Assembly (NCBI RefSeq): GCF_004193175.1
Contig: NZ_SAUH01000001.1
Location: 5,303,501 to 5,367,500 of the forward strand
Length of the DNA: 64,000 nucleotides
Reading direction: 5' to 3'
From: Streptomyces sp. RFCAC02
GTDB taxonomy: Bacteria; Actinomycetota; Actinomycetes; Streptomycetales; Streptomycetaceae
Shown: positions 49,597 through 58,155 of the stretch, one piece after another
Position numbering within the stretch: position 1 is the first letter of the stretch
Layout of the letters: each line of letters begins with the position of its first letter
Made by a program: the position numbers and the translations under genes
Notes under the pieces: model-generated
What the model saw: only the letters and a program-made list of their open reading frames with translations
What the model was told of the DNA's origin: nothing
Database searches by the model: none

Positions 49597-51612
49597 ATGG
49601 ACCGCGCACCGTACGGCAGTTGGCCCTCACCGATCGACGCGGCCATGGTCGCCGCCCACGACGGGAAGCCCGAGTACCTCGGCGCCGTCGGCGACGAGCT
49701 GTGGTGGACCGCGCCCCGGCCCGCCGAGGGCGGCCGCCGCGCGCTGCTGCGGCTGCGTGCCGGCGGCGGGCAGGCCGAGTCGGTGCTCCCGCCCCCGTGG
49801 AACGTCCGCAGCCGCCTCATCGAGTACGGCGGCGTCCCGTGGGCCGGCGCGGCGCGCGACCGCGGCGGGCCGCTCGTGGTGTTCGCGCACTTCGCCGACC
49901 AGCGGCTGTACGCGATGGAGCCGGACGCGCCGGGCGGCCCGGCGCCCCGCCCGCTGACCCCGCTGTCGTCCGTCGGCGGCGGCCTGCGCTTCGGCGACCT
50001 GCGGATCGAGGGCGAGGAGGTGTGGGGCGTCCTGGAGGAGTTCACCGGCGAGGGTCCCGGTGACGTGCGGCGGGTGCCCGTCGCCGTACCGCTCGACGGG
50101 TCGGCCGCGGGCGACCGCCGCGCCGTGCGCGAACTCGCCGCCGAGCGGCACCGCTTCGTGACCGGCCCCCGGCTGTCCCCGGACGGCGCCCGCGCCGTGT
50201 GGCTCGCCTGGGACCACCCCGGCATGCCCTGGGACGGCACCGAACTGGTGCTCGCCGACGTGACCGGCGGGGGAGCGGCCCGGCGCCTGACCGGCCCCCG
50301 CACGATCATGGGCGGGCCGGCCGAGGCGATCGCGCAGGCCGAGTGGGCGCCCGACGGCACGCTCCTGGCCGCGACCGACCGCACCGGCTGGTGGAACCTC
50401 CACCGTGTCGACCCCGGCACCGGCGACGCCACCGCCCTGTGCCCGCGCGACGAGGAGTTCGCCGACGCGCTGTGGCGCGTGGGACAGCGCTGGTTCGCGC
50501 CCCTCCCGGACGGCACGGTCGCCGTCCTGCACGGCCGCGGCGAGGCGCGGCTCGGCGTCCTCGACCCCGCGCGCGGCGAGATCGCCGACGCCCCGGGGCC
50601 GTGGACCGAGTGGTCGCCCTCGCTCGCCGTGCGCGGCACCTCGGTCGCCGGCATCGCCGCAGGACCCGACCGCCACCACGAGATCGTCGGCCTCGACACG
50701 GCCGCCGGCCACTGCCGCGTCCTCGCCGAGCCGCACCACGACCCCGTCGACCCCGCGCACTACCCGCTGCCCCGCACCGTCACCGTGCCGGGGCCCGGCG
50801 GCCGCGCCGTCCACGCCCGCGTCCACCCGCCGCGCCACCCGTCGTTCACGGGACCGGACGGCGAGCTGCCGCCGTACGTCGTCTGGGCGCACGGCGGCCC
50901 GACCTCCCGCGCCCCGCTGGTCCTCGACCTGGAGATCGCCTACTTCACCTCGCGCGGCATCGGCGTCGCCGAGGTGGACTACGGCGGCTCCACCGGCTAC
51001 GGCCGGGCGTACCGGGACCGGCTGAAGGGCGCCTGGGGCGTCGTGGACGTGGCGGACTGCGCCGCGGTCGCCGCGGCGCTCGCGGAGGAGGGCGCCGCCG
51101 ACCCCGCCCGCACCGCCATCCGCGGCGGCAGCGCCGGCGGCTGGACGGCGGCCGCCTCCCTCGTCGCGCCCGCCGTGGCCGGCCGCTACGCGTGCGCCGC
51201 CATCAGCTACCCGATCCTCGACCTCACCGCGTGGGCCGCGGACGAGACGCACGACTTCGAGTCCCACTACCTGGAGACGCTGGTCGGCCCGCTCGCCGAG
51301 GTGCCCGACCGCTACCGTGAGCGCTCACCGGTGGGCCACGCCGACCGGGTCACGGCGCCGTTCGTCCTGCTCCAGGGCCTCGACGACGTGATCTGCCCGC
51401 CCGCGCAGGCCGAGCGGTTCCTCGCCGAGGTCGCCGGCCGCGGCGTCCCGCACGCCTACCTCGCGTTCGAGGGGGAGGGGCACGGCTTCCGGGCGGCCGG
51501 CACGATCCGCCGTGCGCTGGAGGCGGAACTCGCCCTGTACGCCCTGGTGTTCGGCGTCAGCAGGCCGGAGCTGCCGCCGCTCGACCTCGCCGCCCCGAAC
51601 CCGGCCGGATGA
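49597..51612 (+). CDS. S9-family peptidase (acyl-peptide hydrolase/DPP-like)
   Basis: A 671-residue serine peptidase with an N-terminal beta-propeller (about 1-400, with repeats such as ADVTGGGAARRLTG). A C-terminal alpha/beta hydrolase domain follows. The nucleophile is in IRGGSAGGWTAAASL, the oxyanion side in YVVWAHGGPTS, the acid in LQGLDDVICPP and the histidine in EGEGHGFRAAG. No signal peptide is present, so it is cytosolic. It is the third gene of the peptidase operon, 14 bases after the M20 gene, with a good AGAGGAGA ribosome-binding site. Confidence 0.92.
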   Translation: MDRAPYGSWPSPIDAAMVAAHDGKPEYLGAVGDELWWTAPRPAEGGRRALLRLRAGGGQAESVLPPPWNVRSRLIEYGGVPWAGAARDRGGPLVVFAHFADQRLYAMEPDAPGGPAPRPLTPLSSVGGGLRFGDLRIEGEEVWGVLEEFTGEGPGDVRRVPVAVPLDGSAAGDRRAVRELAAERHRFVTGPRLSPDGARAVWLAWDHPGMPWDGTELVLADVTGGGAARRLTGPRTIMGGPAEAIAQAEWAPDGTLLAATDRTGWWNLHRVDPGTGDATALCPRDEEFADALWRVGQRWFAPLPDGTVAVLHGRGEARLGVLDPARGEIADAPGPWTEWSPSLAVRGTSVAGIAAGPDRHHEIVGLDTAAGHCRVLAEPHHDPVDPAHYPLPRTVTVPGPGGRAVHARVHPPRHPSFTGPDGELPPYVVWAHGGPTSRAPLVLDLEIAYFTSRGIGVAEVDYGGSTGYGRAYRDRLKGAWGVVDVADCAAVAAALAEEGAADPARTAIRGGSAGGWTAAASLVAPAVAGRYACAAISYPILDLTAWAADETHDFESHYLETLVGPLAEVPDRYRERSPVGHADRVTAPFVLLQGLDDVICPPAQAERFLAEVAGRGVPHAYLAFEGEGHGFRAAGTIRRALEAELALYALVFGVSRPELPPLDLAAPNPAG

Positions 51613-51675
51613 CCTAACTACCCGAGGCCGTACGGCTGTTGACGCCTCGCGGGCACCGCGCGGCATCCTGCTCCC

Positions 51676-52203
51676 ATGACGTCACCCCTGCCCGCCGAGC
51701 CCTCACACGACCTCGGCGACCCCAAGGAGCTCCTGCTCGGCTACCTCGACCACTACCGCACCGTCCTGATCGCCAAGGTCTCCGGGCTGACCGAGGAGGA
51801 GATGGGCCGCTCCCGCCTGCCCTCCGGCTGGACCCCGCTGCAACTCCTGTGGCACCTCCAGCGCGTGGAACGCCGCTGGCTGATCTGGGGCTTCCTCGCC
51901 GAGGACGTCCCCGACCCGTGGGGCGACCACGGCTCGGACGGCCGCTGGGCCGTCCCCGACGGGCTCACCGTCGCCGAGGTCACCCGCCTCTTCCAGGAGC
52001 AGGCCGCGCGCACCCGGTCCATCGTGCTGGCCTCGGACCTGGCCGCGCGGGCGCCCGTCGGCGGCCGGTTCGCGACCGAGGCCGAGGCACCCACCCTCGG
52101 CTGGATCCTGCACCACCTCCTCCAGGAGTACGCGCGGCACGCGGGGCACCTCGACATCGCGCGGGAGCTGGCCGACGGGATGACCGGCGAGACCGGCGTG
52201 TGA
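51676..52203 (+). CDS. DinB-family protein
   Basis: A 175-residue four-helix protein of the DinB/DUF664 type. The helices begin KELLLGYLDHYRTVLIAKVS and include WTPLQLLWHLQRVERRWLIW and a final LGWILHHLLQEYARHAGHLD, with the histidines that bind a metal in the family. Members include bacillithiol and mycothiol transferases; a role in thiol metabolism is possible but unproven. It is a separate gene after the peptidase operon. Confidence 0.88.
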   Translation: MTSPLPAEPSHDLGDPKELLLGYLDHYRTVLIAKVSGLTEEEMGRSRLPSGWTPLQLLWHLQRVERRWLIWGFLAEDVPDPWGDHGSDGRWAVPDGLTVAEVTRLFQEQAARTRSIVLASDLAARAPVGGRFATEAEAPTLGWILHHLLQEYARHAGHLDIARELADGMTGETGV

Positions 52204-52330
52204 GCCCGCCCCGGTGGAAATCCCCCGAATGGCGCAACATGTCCGGCCGGGGGAGGATGGGCGGGAACAGCGGCGCGGCCGGCCCCGGCCGGCCGGCGCC
52301 GACCGCGAAGAGGCGAACAGGAGGCATGCC

Positions 52331-52747
52331 ATGACCACCGCCGCCGACATCATGACGCCGGGCGCCCAGTGGATCACCGCGTCGGAGACCCTCGACCGGG
52401 CCGCCCAGGTCATGCGCGAACTGGACGTCGGCGCGCTCCCCGTGAGCGACGCCGACGAGCGGATGTGCGGCATCCTGACCGACCGCGACATCGTGGTGAA
52501 GTGCGTGGCCGCCGGCCACGACCCGTCCCGCGTCACCGCCGGCGACCTGGCCCAGGGCACCCCGCGCTGGATCGCCGCCGACGCGGAGCTGGACGAGGTG
52601 CTGGACGAGATGGGCGACCACCAGATCCGGCGTCTGCCCGTCATCGACGGGGACAAGCGCCTCGTCGGGATGATCAGCGAGGCCGACCTGGCGCGCGAGC
52701 TGAGCGACGACCGGATCGCCGACTTCGTCACGCGCATCTACGCCTGA
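52331..52747 (+). CDS. CBS-domain pair protein
   Basis: A 138-residue protein of two CBS domains only. The first has TPGAQWITASETLDRAAQVM with GALPVSDADERMCGILTDRD, and the second has DEMGDHQIRRLPVIDGDKRL and GMISEADLARELSDDRIADF. CBS pairs bind adenosine nucleotides and act as energy sensors on partner proteins. The partner is not evident. The ATG at 52331 has AGGAGG 7 bases upstream. Confidence 0.92.
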   Translation: MTTAADIMTPGAQWITASETLDRAAQVMRELDVGALPVSDADERMCGILTDRDIVVKCVAAGHDPSRVTAGDLAQGTPRWIAADAELDEVLDEMGDHQIRRLPVIDGDKRLVGMISEADLARELSDDRIADFVTRIYA

Positions 52748-52818
52748 CACACGCTCCGCGTACGCCCCCCGCGCCCGCCCGCCGGGCGGAACCGGGGGGC
52801 TCCTCGCATCCTGGAGCC

Positions 52819-53052
52819 ATGACCTCCAGCCCGCGCACCAGCAGGACCATGGCGTTCTGGACCCGGGGCCGCGTCATCGTCGCGGTCGTGGCGCTCCTGA
52901 CGCTCGTCTTCATCTTCGAGAACACCCGCAGCGTCAAGATCCGGCTCCTCGTGCCGGAGGTCGCCATGCCGCTGTGGCTCGCGCTCTTCGCGACCGGCGT
53001 CATCGGCGCCGTCTGCGGCATGTACTGGTCGCACCTGCGCGCCCGCGACTGA
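52819..53052 (+). CDS. LapA-like (DUF1049) small membrane protein
   Basis: A 77-residue protein with two membrane segments (VIVAVVALLTLVFIFENT and LWLALFATGVIGAVCGMYW), joined by the ENTRSVKIRLLVPEV loop that is typical of the DUF1049/LapA family. Members organise lipopolysaccharide in proteobacteria; in actinobacteria the role is unknown. Confidence 0.85.
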   Translation: MTSSPRTSRTMAFWTRGRVIVAVVALLTLVFIFENTRSVKIRLLVPEVAMPLWLALFATGVIGAVCGMYWSHLRARD

Positions 53053-53144
53053 ACCGGCCGCACGGGCCGCCGGTGGACGGTCGCGCATCCGGGTGAGCGC
53101 CTCGACGATGGCCGCCGCGCACTGGGTCCCGCTTGAATGGCGGC

Positions 53145-53627
53145 ATGGCGATACTCCTGCTGATCTGCGCGATCCTCACCCTCGTCACCGCCGGCCTGAT
53201 GGCGGGGACGTTCTTCGGCTTCTCCGTCTCGGTGATCCCCGGGCTCGACGCCATTGCACCCGAGGAGGCCGTGCGGGCGATGCAGAGCATGAACGAGAAG
53301 ATCCTGAACCCGCTCTTCCTCGGGGCGTTCGTCGGTGTGCCCGTGGCGGCGGCCGGCGCCGGCGTGCTGCTGCTGCGCGCCGGGCACCGCGCCGCCGCGA
53401 TCGCGTTCCTCGCGGCCGCCGCCGTCTACTTCTTCGGGGCACTGATGCCCACGGGCGCGATCAACGTGCCGATGAACGACGTCCTGGCCGCCGCCACGCC
53501 CTCCGCCGACGCCTGGGCCGACTTCTCGGCCCGCTGGGCGCGCTGGAACGCGGTCCGCACCGCCGCGAGCGTCGTCACCGTCGTCCTGGCCGGCTGGGGC
53601 ATGCACCTGTGGCGGACGGCCCGCTGA
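53145..53627 (+). CDS. DUF1772 membrane protein (anthrone oxygenase-like)
   Basis: A 160-residue protein with four membrane helices. The family signature includes AGTFFGFSVSVIPGL, MNEKILNPLFLGAFVG, GAINVPMND, and DFSARWARWNAVRTAAS. DUF1772 proteins include the fungal anthrone oxygenase, but the bacterial members have no known function. The ATG at 53145 is chosen; an upstream TTG adds four residues and has no ribosome-binding site. Confidence 0.85.
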   Translation: MAILLLICAILTLVTAGLMAGTFFGFSVSVIPGLDAIAPEEAVRAMQSMNEKILNPLFLGAFVGVPVAAAGAGVLLLRAGHRAAAIAFLAAAAVYFFGALMPTGAINVPMNDVLAAATPSADAWADFSARWARWNAVRTAASVVTVVLAGWGMHLWRTAR

Positions 53628-53648
53628 CGCGCCCGCGGCGGCCGTCCG

Positions 53649-54455
53649 TCAGGGGACCCTGGCCAGCAGCTCGCCGTGCGTCGAGGCGAACCAGGCGTCC
53701 TCGTCCGCGCCCCACGCCCGCCACGCCGCCGCGATCGCCGTGAGATCGTCCGGCGTGGCGTGCCCGCCGTCCACGGCCAGCCGGGCGTAGGACGAGGCCA
53801 CCGTGCGGTCGGCCCACAGTCCGCTCCACCAGGCCCGCTCGTCCGGGTCGGCGTGGCACCAGACGGAGGCCGACGCGGTGATGCCGGTGAACCCGGCCGC
53901 GCGCGCCCAGGACAGCAGCCGGCGTCCGGCGTCCGGCTCACCCCCGTTGGCACGCGCCACCCGCCGGTAGAGGTCCAGCCACCCGTCGAGGCCCGGGACC
54001 TCGGGGAACCAGGTCATCGTCGCGTAGTCCACGTCCCGTACGGCCACCACGCCGCCGGGACGGCACACCCGCCGCATCTCGCGCAGCGCCACCACCGGGT
54101 CGGTGACGTGCTGGAGCGTCTGGTGGGCGTGGACCACGTCGAACGAGTCGTCGGGGAAGTCCAGCGCGTGGACGTCGGCCTCGGCGAAGCGGACGTTCGT
54201 GAGCCCCCGCCGCTCGGCCTCCGCGCGGGCGGCCGGCAGGATCTCCGCCGCCCGGTCGACACCGGTGACCAGGCCCGGGGCGACGCGTTCGGCGAGGTCG
54301 GCGGTCAGGGTCCCGGGGCCGCAGCCGATGTCGAGGAGGGCCTGCCCGGGCCGCAGGGCGGGCAGCAGGTAGGCCGCCGAGTTCTCGGCGGTGCGCCAGC
54401 GGTGCGAGCGGAGCACCGACTCGTGATGTCCATGGGTGTACGTGGCTTCCGGCAT
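53649..54455 (-). CDS. SAM-dependent methyltransferase
   Basis: A 268-residue class I methyltransferase of the UbiE/Methyltransf_11 group. Motif I is LLDIGCGPGTLTADLAE, motif II VTGVDRAAEIL, and motif IV FDVVHAHQTLQHVTDPVVAL. A conserved RRVCRPGGVVAVRDVDY follows. A C-terminal helical part completes it. The substrate is unknown. The gene is convergent with the DUF1772 gene and has an ATG start. Confidence 0.9.
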   Translation of the reverse strand: MPEATYTHGHHESVLRSHRWRTAENSAAYLLPALRPGQALLDIGCGPGTLTADLAERVAPGLVTGVDRAAEILPAARAEAERRGLTNVRFAEADVHALDFPDDSFDVVHAHQTLQHVTDPVVALREMRRVCRPGGVVAVRDVDYATMTWFPEVPGLDGWLDLYRRVARANGGEPDAGRRLLSWARAAGFTGITASASVWCHADPDERAWWSGLWADRTVASSYARLAVDGGHATPDDLTAIAAAWRAWGADEDAWFASTHGELLARVP

Positions 54456-54616
54456 GTTCGTACTCTGCCGCCCGTCTCACATTCCGAGCAACTGCATTCC
54501 GGAATACGGACTACCTCACCGCTTCGGCCGATCGTCCCGGCGCCCGGGGTTGCCGCCGCCCCGGTGCTGCCGGTCCATGGAACGGCAGGTGTGAGGGGCC
54601 GGGAAGGGAGGCGCGC

Positions 54617-55651
54617 ATGTCGGACCTGACCGGGTCGCCGGGCCGCCCCGTCCCGCCGGCCGGCGTGGCGCTCCGTCCCCTGTTCGAGAGGCGGTCCTGG
54701 CCGCGCGACTTCGCCGACCGGCTCACCGCGCCGCTGCCGGGGCTGCGCACCCTCGCGCGGGCGGCCCGCCGGGGCGCGCTGCGGCCGCCGGCGGACGTCG
54801 TGCGCGGGGCGGCGGCCGGGCTGCCGTACGCGCCCGCGCCACTGCCGGCGGTGCCGCGCGGCGGTGTGGGCCTGACCTGGGCCGGGCACGCCAGCTTCGT
54901 CGTGCGCCTGGGCGGGCTCACGGTGCTGACGGACCCGGTCTGGTCACGGCGCATCCTCGCCACCCCGGCCCGCATCACCCCGGTCGGCGTGGACTGGGCG
55001 GACCTGCCGCCCGTGGACGCGGTGGTCATCTCGCACAACCACTTCGACCACCTGGACCTGCCGACGCTGCGGCGGCTGCCCAGCGGTACGCCGCTGTTCG
55101 TGCCGGCCGGGCTCGCGGCCTGGTGCCGCAGGCGCGGTTTCACGCACGTCACGGAGCTCGACTGGTGGGAGGCGGCGGAACTGCCGGCGCGCGAGGGGGG
55201 CGCCGTGCGGTTCGACTGCGTGCCCGCCGACCACTGGTCGAAGCGCACCCTGCTGGACACGTGCCGGTCGCTGTGGTGCGGCTGGGTGCTGACCTCGCCC
55301 GGCGGCCGGCGGGTCTACTTCGCCGGGGACACGGGGTACGGCGCGTTCCTCCCCGAGGTGGGCGAACGCTTCGGCGGGGTGGACGCAGCGCTGCTGCCGA
55401 TCGGCGCGTACGACCCGCCGTGGCTGCTGCGGCCGGTCCACCTGAACCCGGAGGAGGCCGTGCGGGCCTTCGCCGACGTGGGGGCGCGCTTCATGCTGCC
55501 CATGCACTGGGCGACGTTCCTGCTGTCGGCGGAGGCGCCCCTCGAACCGCTGGTCAGGCTGCGGGCCGCCTGGCGCGCGGCCGGGCGGCCCTTCGACACG
55601 CTGTGGGACCTGCCGGTGGGCGGCTCACGCGTCCTGGCCGTCGGCGACTGA
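54617..55651 (+). CDS. MBL-fold hydrolase (NAPE-PLD-like)
   Basis: A 344-residue metallo-beta-lactamase-fold protein. The metal motif is VVISHNHFDHLDLPTL (HxHxDH). VGLTWAGHASFVVRLGG precedes it, and DHWSKRTLLD, YFAGDTGYG and MLPMHWATF follow. This layout is that of the NAPE-hydrolysing phospholipase D group, which acts on phospholipid amides; bacterial members are of unknown substrate. GGGAAGGGAGG precedes the ATG at 54617. Confidence 0.88.
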   Translation: MSDLTGSPGRPVPPAGVALRPLFERRSWPRDFADRLTAPLPGLRTLARAARRGALRPPADVVRGAAAGLPYAPAPLPAVPRGGVGLTWAGHASFVVRLGGLTVLTDPVWSRRILATPARITPVGVDWADLPPVDAVVISHNHFDHLDLPTLRRLPSGTPLFVPAGLAAWCRRRGFTHVTELDWWEAAELPAREGGAVRFDCVPADHWSKRTLLDTCRSLWCGWVLTSPGGRRVYFAGDTGYGAFLPEVGERFGGVDAALLPIGAYDPPWLLRPVHLNPEEAVRAFADVGARFMLPMHWATFLLSAEAPLEPLVRLRAAWRAAGRPFDTLWDLPVGGSRVLAVGD

Positions 55652-55858
55652 GCCGGTGGGCCGCCCGGGCGCGTACCACCGGCCCGTGCCGATGGAGCGC
55701 AGCCGCAGCGACGGGCCGAGCGGGTCGGGCGCCTCGCGTACCCCGCCCGCCTCGGGCTCCTGGCGGGGCGGGACGCCGTGGCGTATGCCGTGCGCGGCGT
55801 GGACTCCCTGGGCGAAATCACTGAACAGCCGGGTCAGTGCCCGGAATCCGCCGGTCAT
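55625..55858 (-). CDS. Small protein of unknown function
   Basis: A 77-residue protein beginning MTGGFRALTRLFSDFAQGVH, an amphipathic helix, then AHGIRHG and a basic Pro/Arg-rich tail. GAGGAGAGG lies about 5 bases before the ATG at 55858. It is divergent from the TetR gene, and the two operators in between suggest TetR controls it. Its 3' end overlaps the MBL gene by 27 bases. Short Streptomyces proteins with a similar N-terminus are common, but no function is known to me. Confidence 0.6.
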   Translation of the reverse strand: MTGGFRALTRLFSDFAQGVHAAHGIRHGVPPRQEPEAGGVREAPDPLGPSLRLRSIGTGRWYAPGRPTGSVADGQDA

Positions 55859-55881
55859 CGGACCTCTCCTCATCGCGTTGG

Positions 55882-55930
55882 TTCACTGGTCTGTGAAGTG
55901 ACTCCGATGCTAGGCTTACAGATCTGTGAA
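55882..55930. promoter_or_regulatory. Two TetR operators 33 bp apart
   Basis: The first site is TTCAC-N6-GTGAA (55882-55897). The second, cTTAC-AGATCT-GTGAA (55915-55930), has the same layout with one weaker half. Their centres are 33 bp apart, about three helical turns, in the divergent promoter region of the TetR and small-protein genes. This fits cooperative or simultaneous binding of two TetR dimers. Confidence 0.6.
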
Positions 55931-55948
55931 GCGCAAGGGGGTCCATCC

Positions 55949-56557
55949 ATGAGTTCCACCGGGACGGGCACGGACGGCCGTCTGACGCCGGGCGCCCGGC
56001 GCATCCTCGACGTGGCGTCGGAGCTGTTCTACCGGCGCGGCATCCACGCGGTCGGCGTGGACACCATCGCGGCCGAGTCGGGCGTCACCAAACGCACGCT
56101 CTACGACCGCTTCGGCTCGAAGGACGGGCTGCTGGTCGCCTACCTGGAAGAACGCGACCGGAACTGGCGCGACCGGATCGCCGAGGCCCTCCGCGCGGCC
56201 GACGGCGACGCGCTGCGCCGCGTCCTCGTGCCGTTCGAGGTGCTCCCCGGCTGGCTCGACCGCTCGGAGCGCGGCTGCAGCTTCATCAACGCCTTCGCCG
56301 AACTGCCCGAGCCCGACCACCCCGGGCGGCGCGTCGTCGTCGCCGAGAAGAAGTGGCTGCGCGACCTCTTCCGCACGACCCTGGCCGAGGCGGGCGCGGC
56401 CCGTCCCGACGACCTCGCCGTCCAGTTGCTGAGCCTGCACGAGGGCGCCATCGTCAGCTTCTCCATCGCGGGCGAGACGACGGCGGCCCGGTCCGCCGCG
56501 GCCGCCGCGCACACCCTGGTCGAGGCGGCCCTGCCGCGGGCCGGGGGCGTTCCCTGA
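55949..56557 (+). CDS. TetR-family regulator
   Basis: A 202-residue regulator. The helix-turn-helix is ARRILDVASELFYRRGIHAV ... GVTKRTLYDRFGSKDGLLVA. The C-terminal domain has FEVLPGWLDRSERGCSFINA and DLAVQLLSLHEGAIVSFSIA, as in the group that senses organic solvents or oxidants. AAGGGGG lies upstream of the ATG at 55949. Two matching operators just upstream indicate autoregulation and control of the divergent small protein. Confidence 0.9.
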   Translation: MSSTGTGTDGRLTPGARRILDVASELFYRRGIHAVGVDTIAAESGVTKRTLYDRFGSKDGLLVAYLEERDRNWRDRIAEALRAADGDALRRVLVPFEVLPGWLDRSERGCSFINAFAELPEPDHPGRRVVVAEKKWLRDLFRTTLAEAGAARPDDLAVQLLSLHEGAIVSFSIAGETTAARSAAAAAHTLVEAALPRAGGVP

Positions 56558-56563
56558 CGGTCC

Positions 56564-57259
56564 TCAGCCCGCGTCCGGCGCGGTGCGCTCCTCCGGCCCC
56601 GGCGCGCCCTGCGCCCGGTGCCCGCCGCCGTGGAACCGGCGCCACACCGGCGGCACGGCCGCGACCAGCACCGTCAGCACCAGCGCCGCCACCACGCCCT
56701 GCCACGGGTGCGGGAACAGCGCCCCGCCCAGCATCCCCAGCAGTTGGTAGGTGGCCGCCCACGCCAGCGCGGCGGGCAGGTCCGCCCGCAGGTAGACCCG
56801 CATCGGCATCTTCGCCAGCAGGCACGCCAGCATCACCGGGATACGGCCCGCAGGCACCAGCCGCGAGACGAGCAGCACGGCCGTGCTGCCCTGTGCGAGC
56901 CGCTCCTCGGCCCGCACCAGCCGGTCCGGCGCCACCTGGTCGTGCATGCGGTCGAGCCAGCGCGAGCCGTGCTCGGAACGCACCCCGCGCCGCCCCAGCC
57001 AGTACAGCGCCGCGTCCCCGAGGAACGCCGCCGACGTCGCCAGGCCGAACACGATCAGCGACGACAGCCACGGCGTCGAGTGGTGCAGCGACACGGCCGC
57101 CGCCGAACTCACCACCGCCCCCGTCGGCACCACCGGCACCAGGGCACCCAGCAGCACCAGCAGGAACAGCGACGGGTAGCCCGTCGCCTGCTGCGTCGAC
57201 TCGGGCACCACCGACCCGACCGCCGACGCGTACTCCGCCGTCACCGACAGCGCCGTCAC
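56564..57259 (-). CDS. DedA-family membrane protein
   Basis: A 231-residue VTT/DedA protein with about five membrane segments. Typical parts are GYPSLFLLVLLGALVPVVPT, AAFLGDAALYWLGRRG, AVLLVSRLVPAGRIPVM and YLRADLPAALAWAATYQLLG. DedA proteins move lipids such as undecaprenyl phosphate across the membrane. The GTG at 57259 overlaps the TGA of the upstream MBL gene (GTGA), so translation is coupled. Confidence 0.88.
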   Translation of the reverse strand: MTALSVTAEYASAVGSVVPESTQQATGYPSLFLLVLLGALVPVVPTGAVVSSAAAVSLHHSTPWLSSLIVFGLATSAAFLGDAALYWLGRRGVRSEHGSRWLDRMHDQVAPDRLVRAEERLAQGSTAVLLVSRLVPAGRIPVMLACLLAKMPMRVYLRADLPAALAWAATYQLLGMLGGALFPHPWQGVVAALVLTVLVAAVPPVWRRFHGGGHRAQGAPGPEERTAPDAG

Positions 57260-58032
57260 CCGGCCACCTCCAGCCGGACGCTCTCGCCGTGCCCGAGCCG
57301 GTGCACGGCCACCCCGGGCGCCATCCGCGCCGCGTGCCGCGCGAACTCGTCCCCCGGCGCGTGGAACTCCCAGGGCCGCACCGTCGTCATGCCGACCGGC
57401 CAGTAGGTGCCGTAGTGCACCGGCACGGCGGCGCGCGGGCGCAGCCGGGTCAGCGCCTCGGCGGCCCGCTCCGCGTCGAGGTGGCCGTGCCCGAGCCGGG
57501 GACCCCAGCCGCCGACCGGCAGCAGCGCCAGGTCGACCGGCCCGGCCTCCCGCGCCATCGCCTCGAACAGGTCCGTGTCGCCCGCGTAGTACGTGCGCGC
57601 CTCGCCCTCCACCACGTAACCGAGCGCCCGCACCCGGTCGGGGCCGAACGGCAGCCGCCGCCCGTCGTGCACCGCCGGGACCGCCCGTACGGTCAGCGCG
57701 CCCACCGCCACGCTGTCCCCCTCGGCGACCTCGCGCACGCGAAGCCTCCGGCACAGCCGCCGCAGCCGGGGCACGGCCCGCAGCGCCCCGCGCGGCACCA
57801 GCAGCGTCGTGCCGGGGGCGAGCAGGGCGAGCGACGGGACGTGCAGATGGTCCGCGTGCAGGTGGGAGATCACGGCCGCGTCGGGCCGCCGCGCCTCCGG
57901 GGTGGGCAGCGCGCCGCGCCGCCGCCGCAGATGCGCGCAGCGGCGGGTCAGCAGGGGATCGGTCAGTACGGTCGTACCGGAGTCGCGGAGCGTGACGGTG
58001 GCGTGTCCCCACCAGGTGATGTCCACCGGCAC
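57256..58032 (-). CDS. MBL-fold hydrolase
   Basis: A 258-residue metallo-beta-lactamase-fold enzyme with ITWWGHATVTLRDSGTTVL at the start, the metal motif VISHLHADHLHVPSL, VRAVPAVHDGRR, YYAGDTDLF and VPVHYGTYWP. It is of the UlaG/NAPE-PLD-like type. Its stop overlaps the DedA start (GTGA). Joint work with DedA on a lipid or lipid-linked phosphate is possible, but only inferred. The start is uncertain between GTG at 58032 (AAGGGG 8 bases upstream) and GTG at 58026. Confidence 0.85.
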   Translation of the reverse strand: MPVDITWWGHATVTLRDSGTTVLTDPLLTRRCAHLRRRRGALPTPEARRPDAAVISHLHADHLHVPSLALLAPGTTLLVPRGALRAVPRLRRLCRRLRVREVAEGDSVAVGALTVRAVPAVHDGRRLPFGPDRVRALGYVVEGEARTYYAGDTDLFEAMAREAGPVDLALLPVGGWGPRLGHGHLDAERAAEALTRLRPRAAVPVHYGTYWPVGMTTVRPWEFHAPGDEFARHAARMAPGVAVHRLGHGESVRLEVAG

Positions 58033-58155
58033 CGCACCAGCCCCTTCCGCCCGCCGGCGCCCTCCGGAAGCGCCGCGCACCCGCGTCCGTCTGCCCGGGC
58101 ACACGCTCCAGGATGCCAGGAAGGGGCAGGCGGTCCGGGACAGAGGGGGAGCGAT

